From Sporolituus thermophilus DSM 23256 (lineage in GTDB: Bacteria; Bacillota; Negativicutes; Sporomusales; Thermosinaceae): DNA of 64,000 bases. Location of the stretch: positions 1 to 64,000 of the forward strand of contig NZ_FNBU01000009.1 in assembly GCF_900102435.1 (NCBI RefSeq), written 5' to 3'. Of the stretch, positions 36,015 through 45,477 are shown in pieces; positions within the stretch are counted from its first letter, which is position 1, and every line of letters begins with the position of its first letter. The notes beneath the pieces are model-generated. The model saw only the letters and a program-made list of their open reading frames with translations. It made no database searches and had not been told where the DNA came from. A program made the translations under genes and the position numbers.

Positions 36015-38075
36015 TTGATTACGCAGACACCCTTGGCTAATTTTCTTAAGTATAGTGACGTATTAATAGCTATTGGCATTGTAACGATCGTTGTAATGAT
36101 GATTATTCCCTTACCGGCCTTTTTATTGGATATACTGCTGGCTTTTAACATCACCTTCGCGTTGATCATTGTCATGGTCGCTATCTACAATGTCGAGGCC
36201 CTGCAGTTTTCCGTCTTTCCGTCTTTATTGTTGATCACGACCCTATTCCGTTTGGCCCTCAACGTTTCTTCAACCAGGTTGATTTTGCTTGACGGTTATG
36301 CCGGTGAGGTAATTACGGCTTTTGGCAATTTTGTAGTAGGCGGCAATCCAGTCGTTGGGTTCATTGTTTTTGTCATTTTAATTATTATTCAGTTTATTGT
36401 TATTACTAAAGGGGCAGAACGAGTAGCGGAAGTAGCTGCCCGTTTTACCTTGGACGCTATGCCGGGAAAGCAAATGAGTATTGACGCTGATCTTAATGCC
36501 GGACTTATCACTGATGCTGAAGCCCGGCAACGCCGAAAGAACATTCAGCGGGAAGCCGATTTTTATGGCGCGATGGATGGCGCTAGCAAATTCGTAAAGG
36601 GTGATGCTATTGCCGCCATCATCATTATTATCGTCAATATCATTGGCGGTTTTGTTATTGGTATGGTGCAGCGCAATCTAAGCGTCGTACAGGCGCTGGA
36701 AACTTATACACTGCTTACGGTTGGCGAAGGCTTAGTCAACCAGATCCCGGCGTTATTAATTTCTACCGCGACGGGCATTGTCGTCACCCGGGCCGCATCG
36801 GAAGCGAATCTTGGCCAGGACATTGCCAGCCAGATTATGACCAATCCGCGCGTTTTTTTCTTGGCCAGTGGTGTCTTGGCCCTGTTAGGTCTTGTTCCCG
36901 GCTTGCCTGGTGTGCCTTTTTTCATTCTCAGTGTTTTTGCCGCGGGAATTGCCTATGTTTTGCATAATACGGTAAAAACAGCAGCGCAGCTTGAGGTGTC
37001 ACGGCAGGAACAAAAGGAGATGGAGGAAGTCCGCAAGCCGGAAAACCTTGTTTCTTTGCTGCAGGTTGATCCCATGGAACTAGAGATTGGCTATAGCCTT
37101 ATTCCAATAGTTGATGTCAGTCAGGGTGGTGACCTGCTTGATCGCGTAGTGATGATTCGTCGCCAATGTGCCTTGGAGCTAGGACTTATTGTGCCGACTA
37201 TTCGCATCCGCGACAATATTCAGTTAAAACCCAATGCCTATGTCATAAAATTAAGAGGTATTGAAATAGCAAAGGGCGAATTGTTACTTGATCACTATTT
37301 GGCGATGAATCCTGGTACGGTCTATGAAGAAGTGCCGGGAATCGAAACAGTGGAACCCGCTTTCGGTCTCCCAGCCTTATGGATTCAGGAAACGGTACGT
37401 GAACAGGCTGAACTCGCCGGCTATACTGTTGTTGATCCGGTGTCGGTTTTGGCCACGCATCTTACCGAAGTAATTAAGACTCATGCTGCCGAAATTCTTG
37501 GCCGTCAGGAAGTACAGACCCTAATTGATGCTGTAAAACAGACTAATCCGGTACTTGTGGAAGAGATTGTACCTAATTTACTATCCTTGGGTGAAATTCA
37601 GAAAGTGCTGGCTAATTTATTGCGAGAGCGTCTGTCCATCCGCGATATGGTTACAATTCTGGAAACTCTGGCCGATTACGCGCCGCTAACGAAGGATACG
37701 GAGCTTCTAACCGAGTATGTGCGACACGCTTTGGCAAGGCAAATAACTCGCCAGTACGCACCAAATAATAATTTGACCTGCCTTACCGTCGATCCTCAAC
37801 TGGAAAACATGATTACTGGTGCGGTGCAGCGGACGGAGCAGGGAACTTATGTAGCCCTTGAACCGCATATTGTACAGGCGGTAATTAACAGCTTGACTAA
37901 TGAACTGCCTAAACTTACTGGACTTGGCTTCCTTCCCATTGTTTTGACTAGTCCTTCTGCCAGACTTTATTTCCGGAAACTGACAGAACGCGTGGCGCCT
38001 AATCTTACCGTTTTATCATATGCAGAATTAGAACCAAAGATTGAGGTGCAAGCACTTGGGGTGGTGAAGGTATAA
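36015..38075 (+). CDS. flhA: flagellar biosynthesis protein FlhA
   Basis: FlhA is the export-gate ring and substrate docking platform. The 686 residues have about eight N-terminal membrane helices with the FHIPEP-family signature region LFRLALNVSSTRLILLDGYA, the FTLDAMPGKQMSIDADLNAG loop and a large cytoplasmic C-domain from about residue 330. The TTG start has AGGAGGAG upstream. It ends one base before the flhF start codon. Confidence 0.97.
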   Translation: MITQTPLANFLKYSDVLIAIGIVTIVVMMIIPLPAFLLDILLAFNITFALIIVMVAIYNVEALQFSVFPSLLLITTLFRLALNVSSTRLILLDGYAGEVITAFGNFVVGGNPVVGFIVFVILIIIQFIVITKGAERVAEVAARFTLDAMPGKQMSIDADLNAGLITDAEARQRRKNIQREADFYGAMDGASKFVKGDAIAAIIIIIVNIIGGFVIGMVQRNLSVVQALETYTLLTVGEGLVNQIPALLISTATGIVVTRAASEANLGQDIASQIMTNPRVFFLASGVLALLGLVPGLPGVPFFILSVFAAGIAYVLHNTVKTAAQLEVSRQEQKEMEEVRKPENLVSLLQVDPMELEIGYSLIPIVDVSQGGDLLDRVVMIRRQCALELGLIVPTIRIRDNIQLKPNAYVIKLRGIEIAKGELLLDHYLAMNPGTVYEEVPGIETVEPAFGLPALWIQETVREQAELAGYTVVDPVSVLATHLTEVIKTHAAEILGRQEVQTLIDAVKQTNPVLVEEIVPNLLSLGEIQKVLANLLRERLSIRDMVTILETLADYAPLTKDTELLTEYVRHALARQITRQYAPNNNLTCLTVDPQLENMITGAVQRTEQGTYVALEPHIVQAVINSLTNELPKLTGLGFLPIVLTSPSARLYFRKLTERVAPNLTVLSYAELEPKIEVQALGVVKV

Positions 38076-39167
38076 TTGAAAGTTAAACTCTACACAGCTA
38101 GCACGATAAATGACGCCATGGCGCAGGTTAAAAGCGACCTGGGACGCGACGCCGTTATCTTGCATACGCGCAAATTTCGCAAGGGCGGTTTTTTAGGCTT
38201 TTTCGGCAAAGAAATGGTCGAAGTAATGGCTGCTGTGGACACACCACCTGTAGGGTCTGCCGCTTTGGCTAAACCGACGCTTGTGCGGCCTTCAGTCGAG
38301 GATGAGGCTAAGGTTGCATCAATGCAGCTTGAATTGGCAAATATGCGCAAGCTGTTGGAACAGCTTGTTAGTAAGATACCGCAGCAGGAGCAACGGCTTT
38401 CCTCTTTGTATCAGCTCCTTGTAAAAAACGATGTCGAACCAGACATCGCCCGCAATCTTGTTCAAGGGCTTCCTGACGATAATTCTATTATCGGTGCTGC
38501 ATCACCCATTGTGCGCCAGCTTTTATTCGACCGCCTATGCAATTATTTCCAAAAGGTCGAGGGTATCACCATTCCGCAAAATGGGACAAAAGTAGTGGCC
38601 CTCATTGGTCCGACCGGAGTAGGCAAGACGACGACGATAGCCAAACTGGCCGCTAATTTTGCGCTACGTGACGGCTATAAAGTTGCTTTAATTACAGCCG
38701 ATACTTACCGGATTGCGGCAGTAGAACAGTTAAAGACTTATGCCGACATCATCGGTATTCCCATAGAGATTGTTTATACTCCTGATGAAATGAAAGCCGC
38801 TTTATACCGTCACCGGGACAAACATTTGGTATTGATTGATACGGCTGGACGCAGTCCCAACAACCAGTATCAGTTGGCGGAACTTCAGGCTCTCCTTTCC
38901 GTAGATCCTTATATTGATACGCATCTGGTTCTCAGTACCACAACAAAATACAAGGATGCGCTGGAACTGGTCAAGAAGTTTAGTGTGTGTTCGCCGCAAA
39001 AATTTCTTTTTACTAAAATTGACGAGGCCAGTAATCTGGGTACGGTTCTCAACTTGCTTTATCAGTTTCCAACAAAACTGTCTTATGTAACTAGTGGCCA
39101 AAACGTACCAGATGATATCGAGCTCGCTAACCCCAGTAAATTAGTAAATTTAATTTTGAGGGATTAG
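38076..39167 (+). CDS. flhF: flagellar biosynthesis GTPase FlhF
   Basis: FlhF is an SRP-type GTPase that sets flagellar position and number. The 363 residues have an N-terminal B domain (KVKLYTASTINDAMAQVKSD), a helical N domain and a G domain with [40 protein letters not shown] and VLIDTAGRSPNN, then the FLFTKIDEASNLGT guanine-binding segment. The TTG start directly abuts the flhA stop, implying coupled translation. flhG follows after one base. Confidence 0.96.
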   Translation: MKVKLYTASTINDAMAQVKSDLGRDAVILHTRKFRKGGFLGFFGKEMVEVMAAVDTPPVGSAALAKPTLVRPSVEDEAKVASMQLELANMRKLLEQLVSKIPQQEQRLSSLYQLLVKNDVEPDIARNLVQGLPDDNSIIGAASPIVRQLLFDRLCNYFQKVEGITIPQNGTKVVALIGPTGVGKTTTIAKLAANFALRDGYKVALITADTYRIAAVEQLKTYADIIGIPIEIVYTPDEMKAALYRHRDKHLVLIDTAGRSPNNQYQLAELQALLSVDPYIDTHLVLSTTTKYKDALELVKKFSVCSPQKFLFTKIDEASNLGTVLNLLYQFPTKLSYVTSGQNVPDDIELANPSKLVNLILRD

Positions 39168-39168
39168 T

Positions 39169-40056
39169 ATGTATGACCAAGCCGAAAAGTTGCGACAAAT
39201 GGTACAAAGTGCCCATAGTTCAACCAAAAGGCCGATTTTAAAGCAGCTTGACCGGCCGGCACGGGTTATTACTGTTACCAGTGGTAAAGGCGGGGTAGGG
39301 AAGACTAATTTTACGGTAAACTTAGCACTGGCGTTTGCTAGTCTTGGGCAAAAGGTCGTTATAATCGATGCTGACCTTGGCATGGCCAACGTTGACATTG
39401 TATTGGGTAGCTCATCCCCTTACAATATATTGCATTTGCTTAACGAAGGACTTAATATCTATGACATTGTTGCTGAAGGACCGTGGGGCATTAAATTTTT
39501 GTCCGGCGGCTCAGGGATTTATCAGCTTGCTAATTTAAGCGGTGACCAACTTAGCCGTATTGTCAGTCAAATCACATTATTTGACAGTTGGGCGGACCTG
39601 GTCTTAATTGATACGGGCGCCGGCTTAAGCCGTAACGTTCTCAATTTTGTTATGGCCGCGGATGAAGTAATTATTATCACAACACCGGAGCCGACAGCGA
39701 TTACCGATGCCTATGCCATGATAAAAGCTTATGCTAGCCACCAAGGGACGGCGCCGCTTAAATTGGTCATAAATCGCGTCGCCAATAAGGAAGAAGGAGA
39801 CATGGCCATAAATAAACTTGCTAAGGTGACGCAACGGTTTCTTGGAATTTCTTTTACCAGCCTAGGCTTGGTTTATGAAGACCGCAATATGATTAATGCG
39901 GTGAAATTGCAAAAACCGCTTATGCTTTCTTACCCTGACACCATATCGGCCCGGTGTATTGAACATATTGCTCAGCGGCTCCTTTGTGGGGAAAATACTC
40001 CTCGGCCGCGGGGCATCAAAGCTTTCTTCAGTAAGTTTTTAGAAATGATGTGGTAA
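39169..40056 (+). CDS. flhG: flagellar number regulator FlhG (YlxH, MinD-like ATPase)
   Basis: FlhG is the MinD-family ATPase that antagonises FlhF and limits flagellar number. The 295 residues have a deviant Walker A in VTSGKGGVGKTNFTVNLAL (about residues 36-54), VIIDADLGMANVDIVLG, and LVLIDTGAGLSRNVLNF. The N-terminal DQAEKLRQMV resembles the segment that activates FlhF. The terminal basic and aromatic residues may form a membrane anchor. Its start is one base from the flhF stop. Confidence 0.95.
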   Translation: MYDQAEKLRQMVQSAHSSTKRPILKQLDRPARVITVTSGKGGVGKTNFTVNLALAFASLGQKVVIIDADLGMANVDIVLGSSSPYNILHLLNEGLNIYDIVAEGPWGIKFLSGGSGIYQLANLSGDQLSRIVSQITLFDSWADLVLIDTGAGLSRNVLNFVMAADEVIIITTPEPTAITDAYAMIKAYASHQGTAPLKLVINRVANKEEGDMAINKLAKVTQRFLGISFTSLGLVYEDRNMINAVKLQKPLMLSYPDTISARCIEHIAQRLLCGENTPRPRGIKAFFSKFLEMMW

Positions 40057-40083
40057 CAGTATCCGGCAAAGGAGGTAATCTTT

Positions 40084-40734
40084 ATACAGCACAGTATCTT
40101 AAAGATTAACCAACGTCTGGAAGTTATGCTTGCTAATGGCGACAAAGCCGAGCGCTACTCCAGCCGGATTGAGGAAGTGACAGATGAATACTTGATCATT
40201 GCCATGCCCATGAGCAAGGGATACCCAGTCTTTTTGTCCCTTGGCGATAATCTTCATGTCAGAATAGTCGACAATGGTACAGCTTACCAATTTACTTGCA
40301 CCTTGGTTAGTAAAAAATTGCATCCTTTACCGGTATGGGTTGTGACCCGGCCTCGCGAAATAATAAAAGTTCAGCAGCGATCCTTTGTGCGGGTACGCAC
40401 AGCGTTACCGGTGGAAATCAGTATATTCGACAATGAAACCGCGCAGTTCTCAAATTCATTCCAAGCGTGTAGCCGTGACCTTAGCGGCGGCGGAATCCAG
40501 CTCGTAAGTAAAGAAGCTTTAGATTTAGGAATGAAGGTACAGCTTGCTTTTGAACTTCCGGAAGCCGGCCTAATTGTTGTTAATGGGGAAGTTGTACGTA
40601 TTGAAAAGCCCCACCATGACCGCGACATATTTTGGATTGGCATAAAATTTTTGGATTTAGCGGAACGGGAACGCAGCAAAATAATCCGCTACATATTTAA
40701 AAAACAGCTTGAAGACCGCCGTAAAGGACTATAA
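40084..40734 (+). CDS. YcgR-like flagellar brake protein with PilZ domain (probable ATA start)
   Basis: This c-di-GMP receptor probably slows the motor. The N-terminal YcgR domain is followed by a PilZ domain with QQRSFVRVR (the RxxxR motif) and DLSGGGIQL (the D/NxSxxG motif). A consensus AAAGGAGG (40068-40075) lies eight bases before an ATA codon at 40084; the first in-frame ATG (40126) is 50 bases past that site and would drop the ILKINQRLEV strand expected in the family. I therefore place the start at the ATA, giving 216 residues. A shorter protein from 40126 is possible. Confidence 0.8.
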   Translation: MQHSILKINQRLEVMLANGDKAERYSSRIEEVTDEYLIIAMPMSKGYPVFLSLGDNLHVRIVDNGTAYQFTCTLVSKKLHPLPVWVVTRPREIIKVQQRSFVRVRTALPVEISIFDNETAQFSNSFQACSRDLSGGGIQLVSKEALDLGMKVQLAFELPEAGLIVVNGEVVRIEKPHHDRDIFWIGIKFLDLAERERSKIIRYIFKKQLEDRRKGL

Positions 40735-40756
40735 CTTTTGACTGGTGGGATATTTT

Positions 40757-41809
40757 GTGATCAAAGTTTTAATTGTAGACGATTCAGCCTTTATGCGTAA
40801 ATTATTGTCCGATCTTTTTGCTGGCGAAAGAGACTTTACGGTTATAGATACAGCTCGTAATGGTAAAGACGCTGTCGAAAAGGTAATAAAACTACGGCCT
40901 GATGTTGTTACACTCGACGTCGAAATGCCAGTAATGGATGGACTTAAGGCTTTAGAAGCCATTATGCGCGAGTCGCCTACCCCTGTTGTCATGGTCAGTA
41001 GTCTGACGCGGGCTGGGGCAGAAGCTACCCTGCGGGCACTGGAACTCGGGGCCGTTGATTTCATTGCGAAAACAGCCGGACCGATCGCCAGTATTGACGC
41101 GATTAAACAGGAATTAGTAGCAAAGTGCCGGGCGGCGGCACGTTCTAATTTCAACCAACTACTGCTTAAGCGCCTGCAGCCTATGGCTGTTACTGCCCCT
41201 AAGCCGCTTTCCATACCACAGTCGCCGGCAGGGGGGAGTGAAAAGGTAGTTGCTATTGGCGCTTCAACGGGTGGACCGCGCGCTTTACAAGAGATTATTA
41301 CGAAGTTACCGGCTAATTTTCCCTGTGGCGTTGTTATCGTTCAGCATATGCCTCCCGGATTTACTCGGTCGCTTGCCGAAAGGCTTAACTCATTGTCATC
41401 GATCAGAGTGAAAGAGGCAGAACATAATGATTTTATCCAGCCTGGGACGGCGTTTATTGCTCCAGGCGATTATCATATGACATTGGAACGTGAGGGGGGC
41501 CGGACGCTTGTTAAATTAAACCAGACCCCGCCTCTTTCCGGCCATCGTCCTTCGGTCGACCCTTTGTTCGAAACAGTGGCCCGAATATACGGAGCCCAAG
41601 CCGTCGGTGTCCTCCTAACCGGGATGGGACACGACGGGGCGAAAGGGATGCAAGCTATTAAAAACAGTAATGGGTATACAATTGCCGAAGACCAGTCTAC
41701 GGCCGTGGTTTTTGGCATGCCAAAATCGGCAATCGAGCTTGGCGTAGTCGATAAGATACTGCCACTTAATGCCATTGCCGCAGAAGTTATCAAAGCGGTA
41801 ACCCAATAA
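40757..41809 (+). CDS. cheB: chemotaxis response regulator protein-glutamate methylesterase CheB
   Basis: CheB demethylates or deamidates receptor glutamates. An N-terminal receiver has the acidic pair in VLIVDDSAFMR and phospho-Asp54 in TLDVEMPVMDG. The C-terminal esterase has catalytic Ser in GASTGGPRAL, His in VVIVQHMPPGF and Asp in LLTGMGHDGAKG. The GTG at 40757 has GGTGGGA six bases upstream and gives 350 residues; the GTG at 40745 overlaps that site. It opens the cheB-A-W-C-D block; cheR is not in the window. Confidence 0.97.
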   Translation: MIKVLIVDDSAFMRKLLSDLFAGERDFTVIDTARNGKDAVEKVIKLRPDVVTLDVEMPVMDGLKALEAIMRESPTPVVMVSSLTRAGAEATLRALELGAVDFIAKTAGPIASIDAIKQELVAKCRAAARSNFNQLLLKRLQPMAVTAPKPLSIPQSPAGGSEKVVAIGASTGGPRALQEIITKLPANFPCGVVIVQHMPPGFTRSLAERLNSLSSIRVKEAEHNDFIQPGTAFIAPGDYHMTLEREGGRTLVKLNQTPPLSGHRPSVDPLFETVARIYGAQAVGVLLTGMGHDGAKGMQAIKNSNGYTIAEDQSTAVVFGMPKSAIELGVVDKILPLNAIAAEVIKAVTQ

Positions 41810-41824
41810 ACGGAGGTGCGGACT

Positions 41825-43858
41825 GTGGACACTAGCCAGTATATGGGCGTATTCTTAGAAGAAACGCGCGAACATTTGCAAACTCTGAACCGTTGTCTTC
41901 TTGAACTTGAACAAGACCCGGGCAATTTAGCCGTCCTTGATGAGATATTTCGCAGCGCCCATACGATAAAGGGTATGTCTGCGACCATGGGTTTTACAGC
42001 TATTGCCGAGTTAACTCATGAAATGGAGAATATTCTGGATTTACTGCGCAAGTCTGTACTAAAGGCAAATAGCGAGATTATTGATGCCTTGTTCAAGTGT
42101 GTGGACAATCTAGAACAGTTGGTAGAGCAAGTGGCAGTGAGCGATGAAACTAATCTGGATATTAAGCCGTTGGTCGCAACACTTACCGCCCTCGCCAAGG
42201 GAGAAACGTCTACCGACAGCAAGGCGCCCTCTTCGGTTGCCGCAAGACCAGTGCCGGCAATTGATTTAAATGATACAGAGACCCAAATAATTCAAGCTGC
42301 AAATAGCCAAGGGCTGCGCGCTTATGCGGTGCAGGTCCGGCTACGAGAGGGATGCCTGCTGAAGTCAGCTAGGGCCTATATGGTTATGAGCACCCTTGAT
42401 ACATTGGGTGATGTAATAAAAAGTATTCCTCCGGCTGAGGAACTGGAAAAAGAAAATTTCGATTTGAGCTTTCAGGCGGTAATAATTTCTGATGCCGAAC
42501 CTGATAAAATAAAACAATCGTTGCTTTCCATTGCCGAAATCGAGAGTGTTAATGTTATCCTTTGCGAAGCGGCGCCTAGACTAGAGAAGGCCGCGGCTGT
42601 TGCAGGACCGGGTGATGCCGAGTCGAAGCGGCTAGGCGGCAAACACCATGAAGAAACGGAAAAAACTGCAATTCCTGGGCTTAATAGTACTGTTGATAAG
42701 AAAGTCAAAGGCGGGCAGTCCGTTCGGGTTGATATTGAAAAACTTGATACTCTTTTAAATTTAGTAGGCGAACTTGTTATAAACAAAACCCGCTTGGAAC
42801 AAATCGGCATTACCCATCGTCTACCAGATTTGGTTGAAACAATTGAGCAGATGGATCGTGTTACTACTGATCTCCAAGCGGTTGTCATGAAGGTAAGAAT
42901 GGTACCTGTCGGACAAGTTTTTAATCGGTTTCCGCGCATGATACGCGATTTATCGCGGGAACTAAATAAAGAAGTGAACTTAATTATCCAAGGCGAAGAG
43001 ACTGAATTGGACCGAACTGTAATTGATGAGATTGGCGACCCGCTTGTTCACCTCCTGCGCAACGCAATCGACCATGGTATAGAAAGCCCCGAGGAACGGG
43101 AGGCGAAAGGCAAGAATCCGGTTGGGGAAATTCGCCTTATCGCTCGTCACGAAGGCAACAACGTTATTATTGTAGTTGAAGACGATGGAAGGGGGATCAA
43201 CCCCGAGACAGTTAAGCAGAAAGCGGTGCAAAAGGGGCTTATTTCCCAAGCAGAAGCAGATAAAATGGATGTTGCCGAAGCCATTCGCTTAATTTTTCTC
43301 CCTGGTTTTTCAACGGCGGACAACATTACCGACTTATCCGGACGGGGCGTCGGCATGGATGCCGTGAAGACAAAGATTGAGTCGCTTGGCGGGATGGTAG
43401 ATGTAGAAACTAAGGTCAATGAAGGAAGTAAGTTTAAAATCCGCTTGCCGTTGACATTAGCCATTATTCAGGCGCTATTAGTTAAGGTCGGGGAAGAGAT
43501 TTACGCAATTCCGCTAAGTTCCATCGACAGTACCATCAAGGTGGGGCCAGCGGATATCAAAACAATCCAAAACCACGAAGTTATTCTGCTACGGGGCCAG
43601 ATTATTCCTATAGTGCGGCTTGCCAAAGTGTTGAATGTGCCGGAAACTGGCCGGAAAAACCAGGAAGAACTGTTTGTGGTCATTATCCACATGGGAGAAC
43701 AGCGCGCTGGTGTTGTCGTTGATACTCTAATCGGTCAGCAGGAGATTGTCATTAAGTCACTAGGTAAGCTATTGGCAGGTATTAAAGTTATCGCCGGCGC
43801 AACCATTCTTGGCAACGGACAGGTGGCCCTCATCCTGGACGTTGGCTCATTAATGTAG
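41825..43858 (+). CDS. cheA: chemotaxis histidine kinase CheA
   Basis: CheA phosphorylates CheY and CheB. The 677 residues have an Hpt domain with phospho-His46 in FRSAHTIKGMSATMGF, a P2-type region (about 160-260), the P3 dimer helices (VDIEKLDTLLNLVGELVINK), an HATPase domain with LLRNAIDHGIESPEER, DDGRGIN and DLSGRGVGMDAVK, and a C-terminal CheW-like domain. The GTG at 41825 is eight bases after GGAGG; the GTG at 41816 lies inside that Shine-Dalgarno. Confidence 0.97.
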   Translation: MDTSQYMGVFLEETREHLQTLNRCLLELEQDPGNLAVLDEIFRSAHTIKGMSATMGFTAIAELTHEMENILDLLRKSVLKANSEIIDALFKCVDNLEQLVEQVAVSDETNLDIKPLVATLTALAKGETSTDSKAPSSVAARPVPAIDLNDTETQIIQAANSQGLRAYAVQVRLREGCLLKSARAYMVMSTLDTLGDVIKSIPPAEELEKENFDLSFQAVIISDAEPDKIKQSLLSIAEIESVNVILCEAAPRLEKAAAVAGPGDAESKRLGGKHHEETEKTAIPGLNSTVDKKVKGGQSVRVDIEKLDTLLNLVGELVINKTRLEQIGITHRLPDLVETIEQMDRVTTDLQAVVMKVRMVPVGQVFNRFPRMIRDLSRELNKEVNLIIQGEETELDRTVIDEIGDPLVHLLRNAIDHGIESPEEREAKGKNPVGEIRLIARHEGNNVIIVVEDDGRGINPETVKQKAVQKGLISQAEADKMDVAEAIRLIFLPGFSTADNITDLSGRGVGMDAVKTKIESLGGMVDVETKVNEGSKFKIRLPLTLAIIQALLVKVGEEIYAIPLSSIDSTIKVGPADIKTIQNHEVILLRGQIIPIVRLAKVLNVPETGRKNQEELFVVIIHMGEQRAGVVVDTLIGQQEIVIKSLGKLLAGIKVIAGATILGNGQVALILDVGSLM

Positions 43859-43875
43859 CGGGGGTGGGAGAAAAA

Positions 43876-44346
43876 ATGCACGAGAATGGTTTCGACAATG
43901 ATGTTCAATTGGTAGTTTTTAGACTCGGACAAGAAGAATACGGCATTAGTATCCTCCAGGTCCAGGAGATAAAACGAATGACCGATATTACCCGTGTTCC
44001 GCACACCCCTGATTATATTACTGGCGTCATTAATTTGCGGGGCAGCGTATTGCCGGTCATTGACCTAAAGAAACGGCTAGGTCTTCAACCTCAGCCGTTT
44101 ACGGACGATACGCGTATCATAATTGTCAAAGTTGAAGATCTTTCAGCCGGGATGATTGTAGACGCCGTTTCCGAAGTTTTAACAATCGGCAGGGATAATA
44201 TTGAGCCCCCTCAGACTGCTATTGGCACGGTTGGTGCGAGTTATTTAAGCGGAGTAGGCAAGCTCGATAACCGACTGTTAATACTATTGAATCTAGATGC
44301 CATTATCGGGCTGGGACAAGAACCGGCACGGCAAGGCCGAGAATAG
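43876..44346 (+). CDS. cheW: chemotaxis coupling protein CheW
   Basis: CheW links receptors to CheA. The 156 residues form a single CheW domain: LVVFRLGQEEYGISILQVQE, VPHTPDYITGVINLRGSVLP and VIDLKKRLGL. The ATG at 43876 follows GGGTGGGAG; an in-frame GTG at 43864 overlaps that site. It is directly downstream of cheA and separated from cheC by a few bases. Confidence 0.96.
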   Translation: MHENGFDNDVQLVVFRLGQEEYGISILQVQEIKRMTDITRVPHTPDYITGVINLRGSVLPVIDLKKRLGLQPQPFTDDTRIIIVKVEDLSAGMIVDAVSEVLTIGRDNIEPPQTAIGTVGASYLSGVGKLDNRLLILLNLDAIIGLGQEPARQGRE

Positions 44347-44357
44347 GGGTGGAAGTT

Positions 44358-44978
44358 TTGTCGGAAGAAATTTTAAAACTATCGGCGCTGCAGCTAGATG
44401 CTTTACGCGAAATTGGCAACGTCGGGGCTGGTAATGCTGCTACCGCGTTATCACAGATAATTAATCGCAAAATTGATATGACTGTTCCACAGGTGGCTAT
44501 ATTACCCTTAGGTGAAGTCCCTGAGGTTGTTGGCGGGCCTGATGCTATGGTTGCCGGCGTATATCTCCGCGTTTTTGGTCCGGCTCCGGGAAGTATACTT
44601 TTTCTTTTACCGCGTGATAGTGCCTTTAGTCTTGTCGACATGGTTATGGGGCGTAGTCCCGGGACAACGACGGCGCTTACGGCCATGGACGAATCCGCCC
44701 TTATGGAAATAGGCAATATTCTTGCCGGTGCCTATTTAAACGCTCTGTCATATTTTACCCGCCTTACGCTGCTGCCGTCCATTCCGGCCTTGGCGATGGA
44801 TATGGCCGGTGCAATTCTTAGCGTTGTTTTAATTCAGCTCGGCCAGATGGGCGATCATGCATTGGTGATTGAAACAGAATTTGCCACAGAAGCCGATGGA
44901 GTCAAGGGTCACTTTTTCCTCATCCCTGATCCTGGTTCGCTTGCTACGATTTTGGCAGCAATAGGGGTGAAGGAATAA
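44358..44978 (+). CDS. cheC: CheY-P phosphatase CheC
   Basis: CheC hydrolyses CheY-P and binds CheD in the Firmicutes adaptation system. The protein of about 206 residues carries both phosphatase helices: ALREIGNVGAGNAATALS and ALMEIGNILAGAYLNALS, each with the Glu and Asn pair. The TTG at 44358 has AGGGGTGG six bases upstream and gives the standard MSEEILKLSALQLDALR start; a GTG three codons earlier lies in the Shine-Dalgarno. Stop and cheD start share one base (TAATG). Confidence 0.95.
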   Translation: MSEEILKLSALQLDALREIGNVGAGNAATALSQIINRKIDMTVPQVAILPLGEVPEVVGGPDAMVAGVYLRVFGPAPGSILFLLPRDSAFSLVDMVMGRSPGTTTALTAMDESALMEIGNILAGAYLNALSYFTRLTLLPSIPALAMDMAGAILSVVLIQLGQMGDHALVIETEFATEADGVKGHFFLIPDPGSLATILAAIGVKE

Positions 44979-45463
44979 TGGGCGAACTCATTAAGGTCGG
45001 CATGGCAGACTACAAGGTCGGCAAAAGCCCAGCCAGCCTAATTAGTTACGGCTTGGGATCTTGCGTGGGGATCGCTCTCTATGACCCGGTTACAAAAGTA
45101 GGTGGTCTGGCTCATATTATGCTGCCTGATAGCAAACAGGCTCGTTCGGCGGAAAACCCGGCCAAATTTGCCGATACGGCACTGCCGCTTATGCTGGATG
45201 AAATGCTAAAAATAGGAGCAGCAAAAAACCGCGTTGTAGCTAAGATTGCCGGCGGTGCCCAGATGTTCACTTTTACCAATACTACTGACATTATGCGGGT
45301 AGGAGAGCGAAACAGCGAGGCAGTCAAGTCAGTTCTCAGGAAAATGGATATTTGCATTATCGCAGAGGATACGGGCGGTAATTATGGACGAACAGTGGAA
45401 CTGAAGCTTGATACGGGTGTATTTCGGGTTAAAACGATTGATAAAGGCGAGAAGGAACTCTAG
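44978..45463 (+). CDS. cheD: chemoreceptor glutamine deamidase CheD
   Basis: CheD deamidates receptor glutamines and is sequestered by CheC. The 161 residues show the catalytic Cys in YGLGSCVGIALYDP and the His in GGLAHIMLPDS, then AKIAGGAQMF and the C-terminal GGNYGRTVELKLDTGVFRV. Its ATG overlaps the cheC stop by one base, so the interacting pair should be made in fixed ratio. Confidence 0.96.
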   Translation: MGELIKVGMADYKVGKSPASLISYGLGSCVGIALYDPVTKVGGLAHIMLPDSKQARSAENPAKFADTALPLMLDEMLKIGAAKNRVVAKIAGGAQMFTFTNTTDIMRVGERNSEAVKSVLRKMDICIIAEDTGGNYGRTVELKLDTGVFRVKTIDKGEKEL

Positions 45464-45477
45464 AACGGGGGGACAGA

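Noticed and set aside
40126-40734. YcgR/PilZ protein starting at ATG 40126
   Set aside because: Not fully excluded, but it leaves a perfect Shine-Dalgarno unused and cuts the first conserved strand, so the ATA start at 40084 was preferred.
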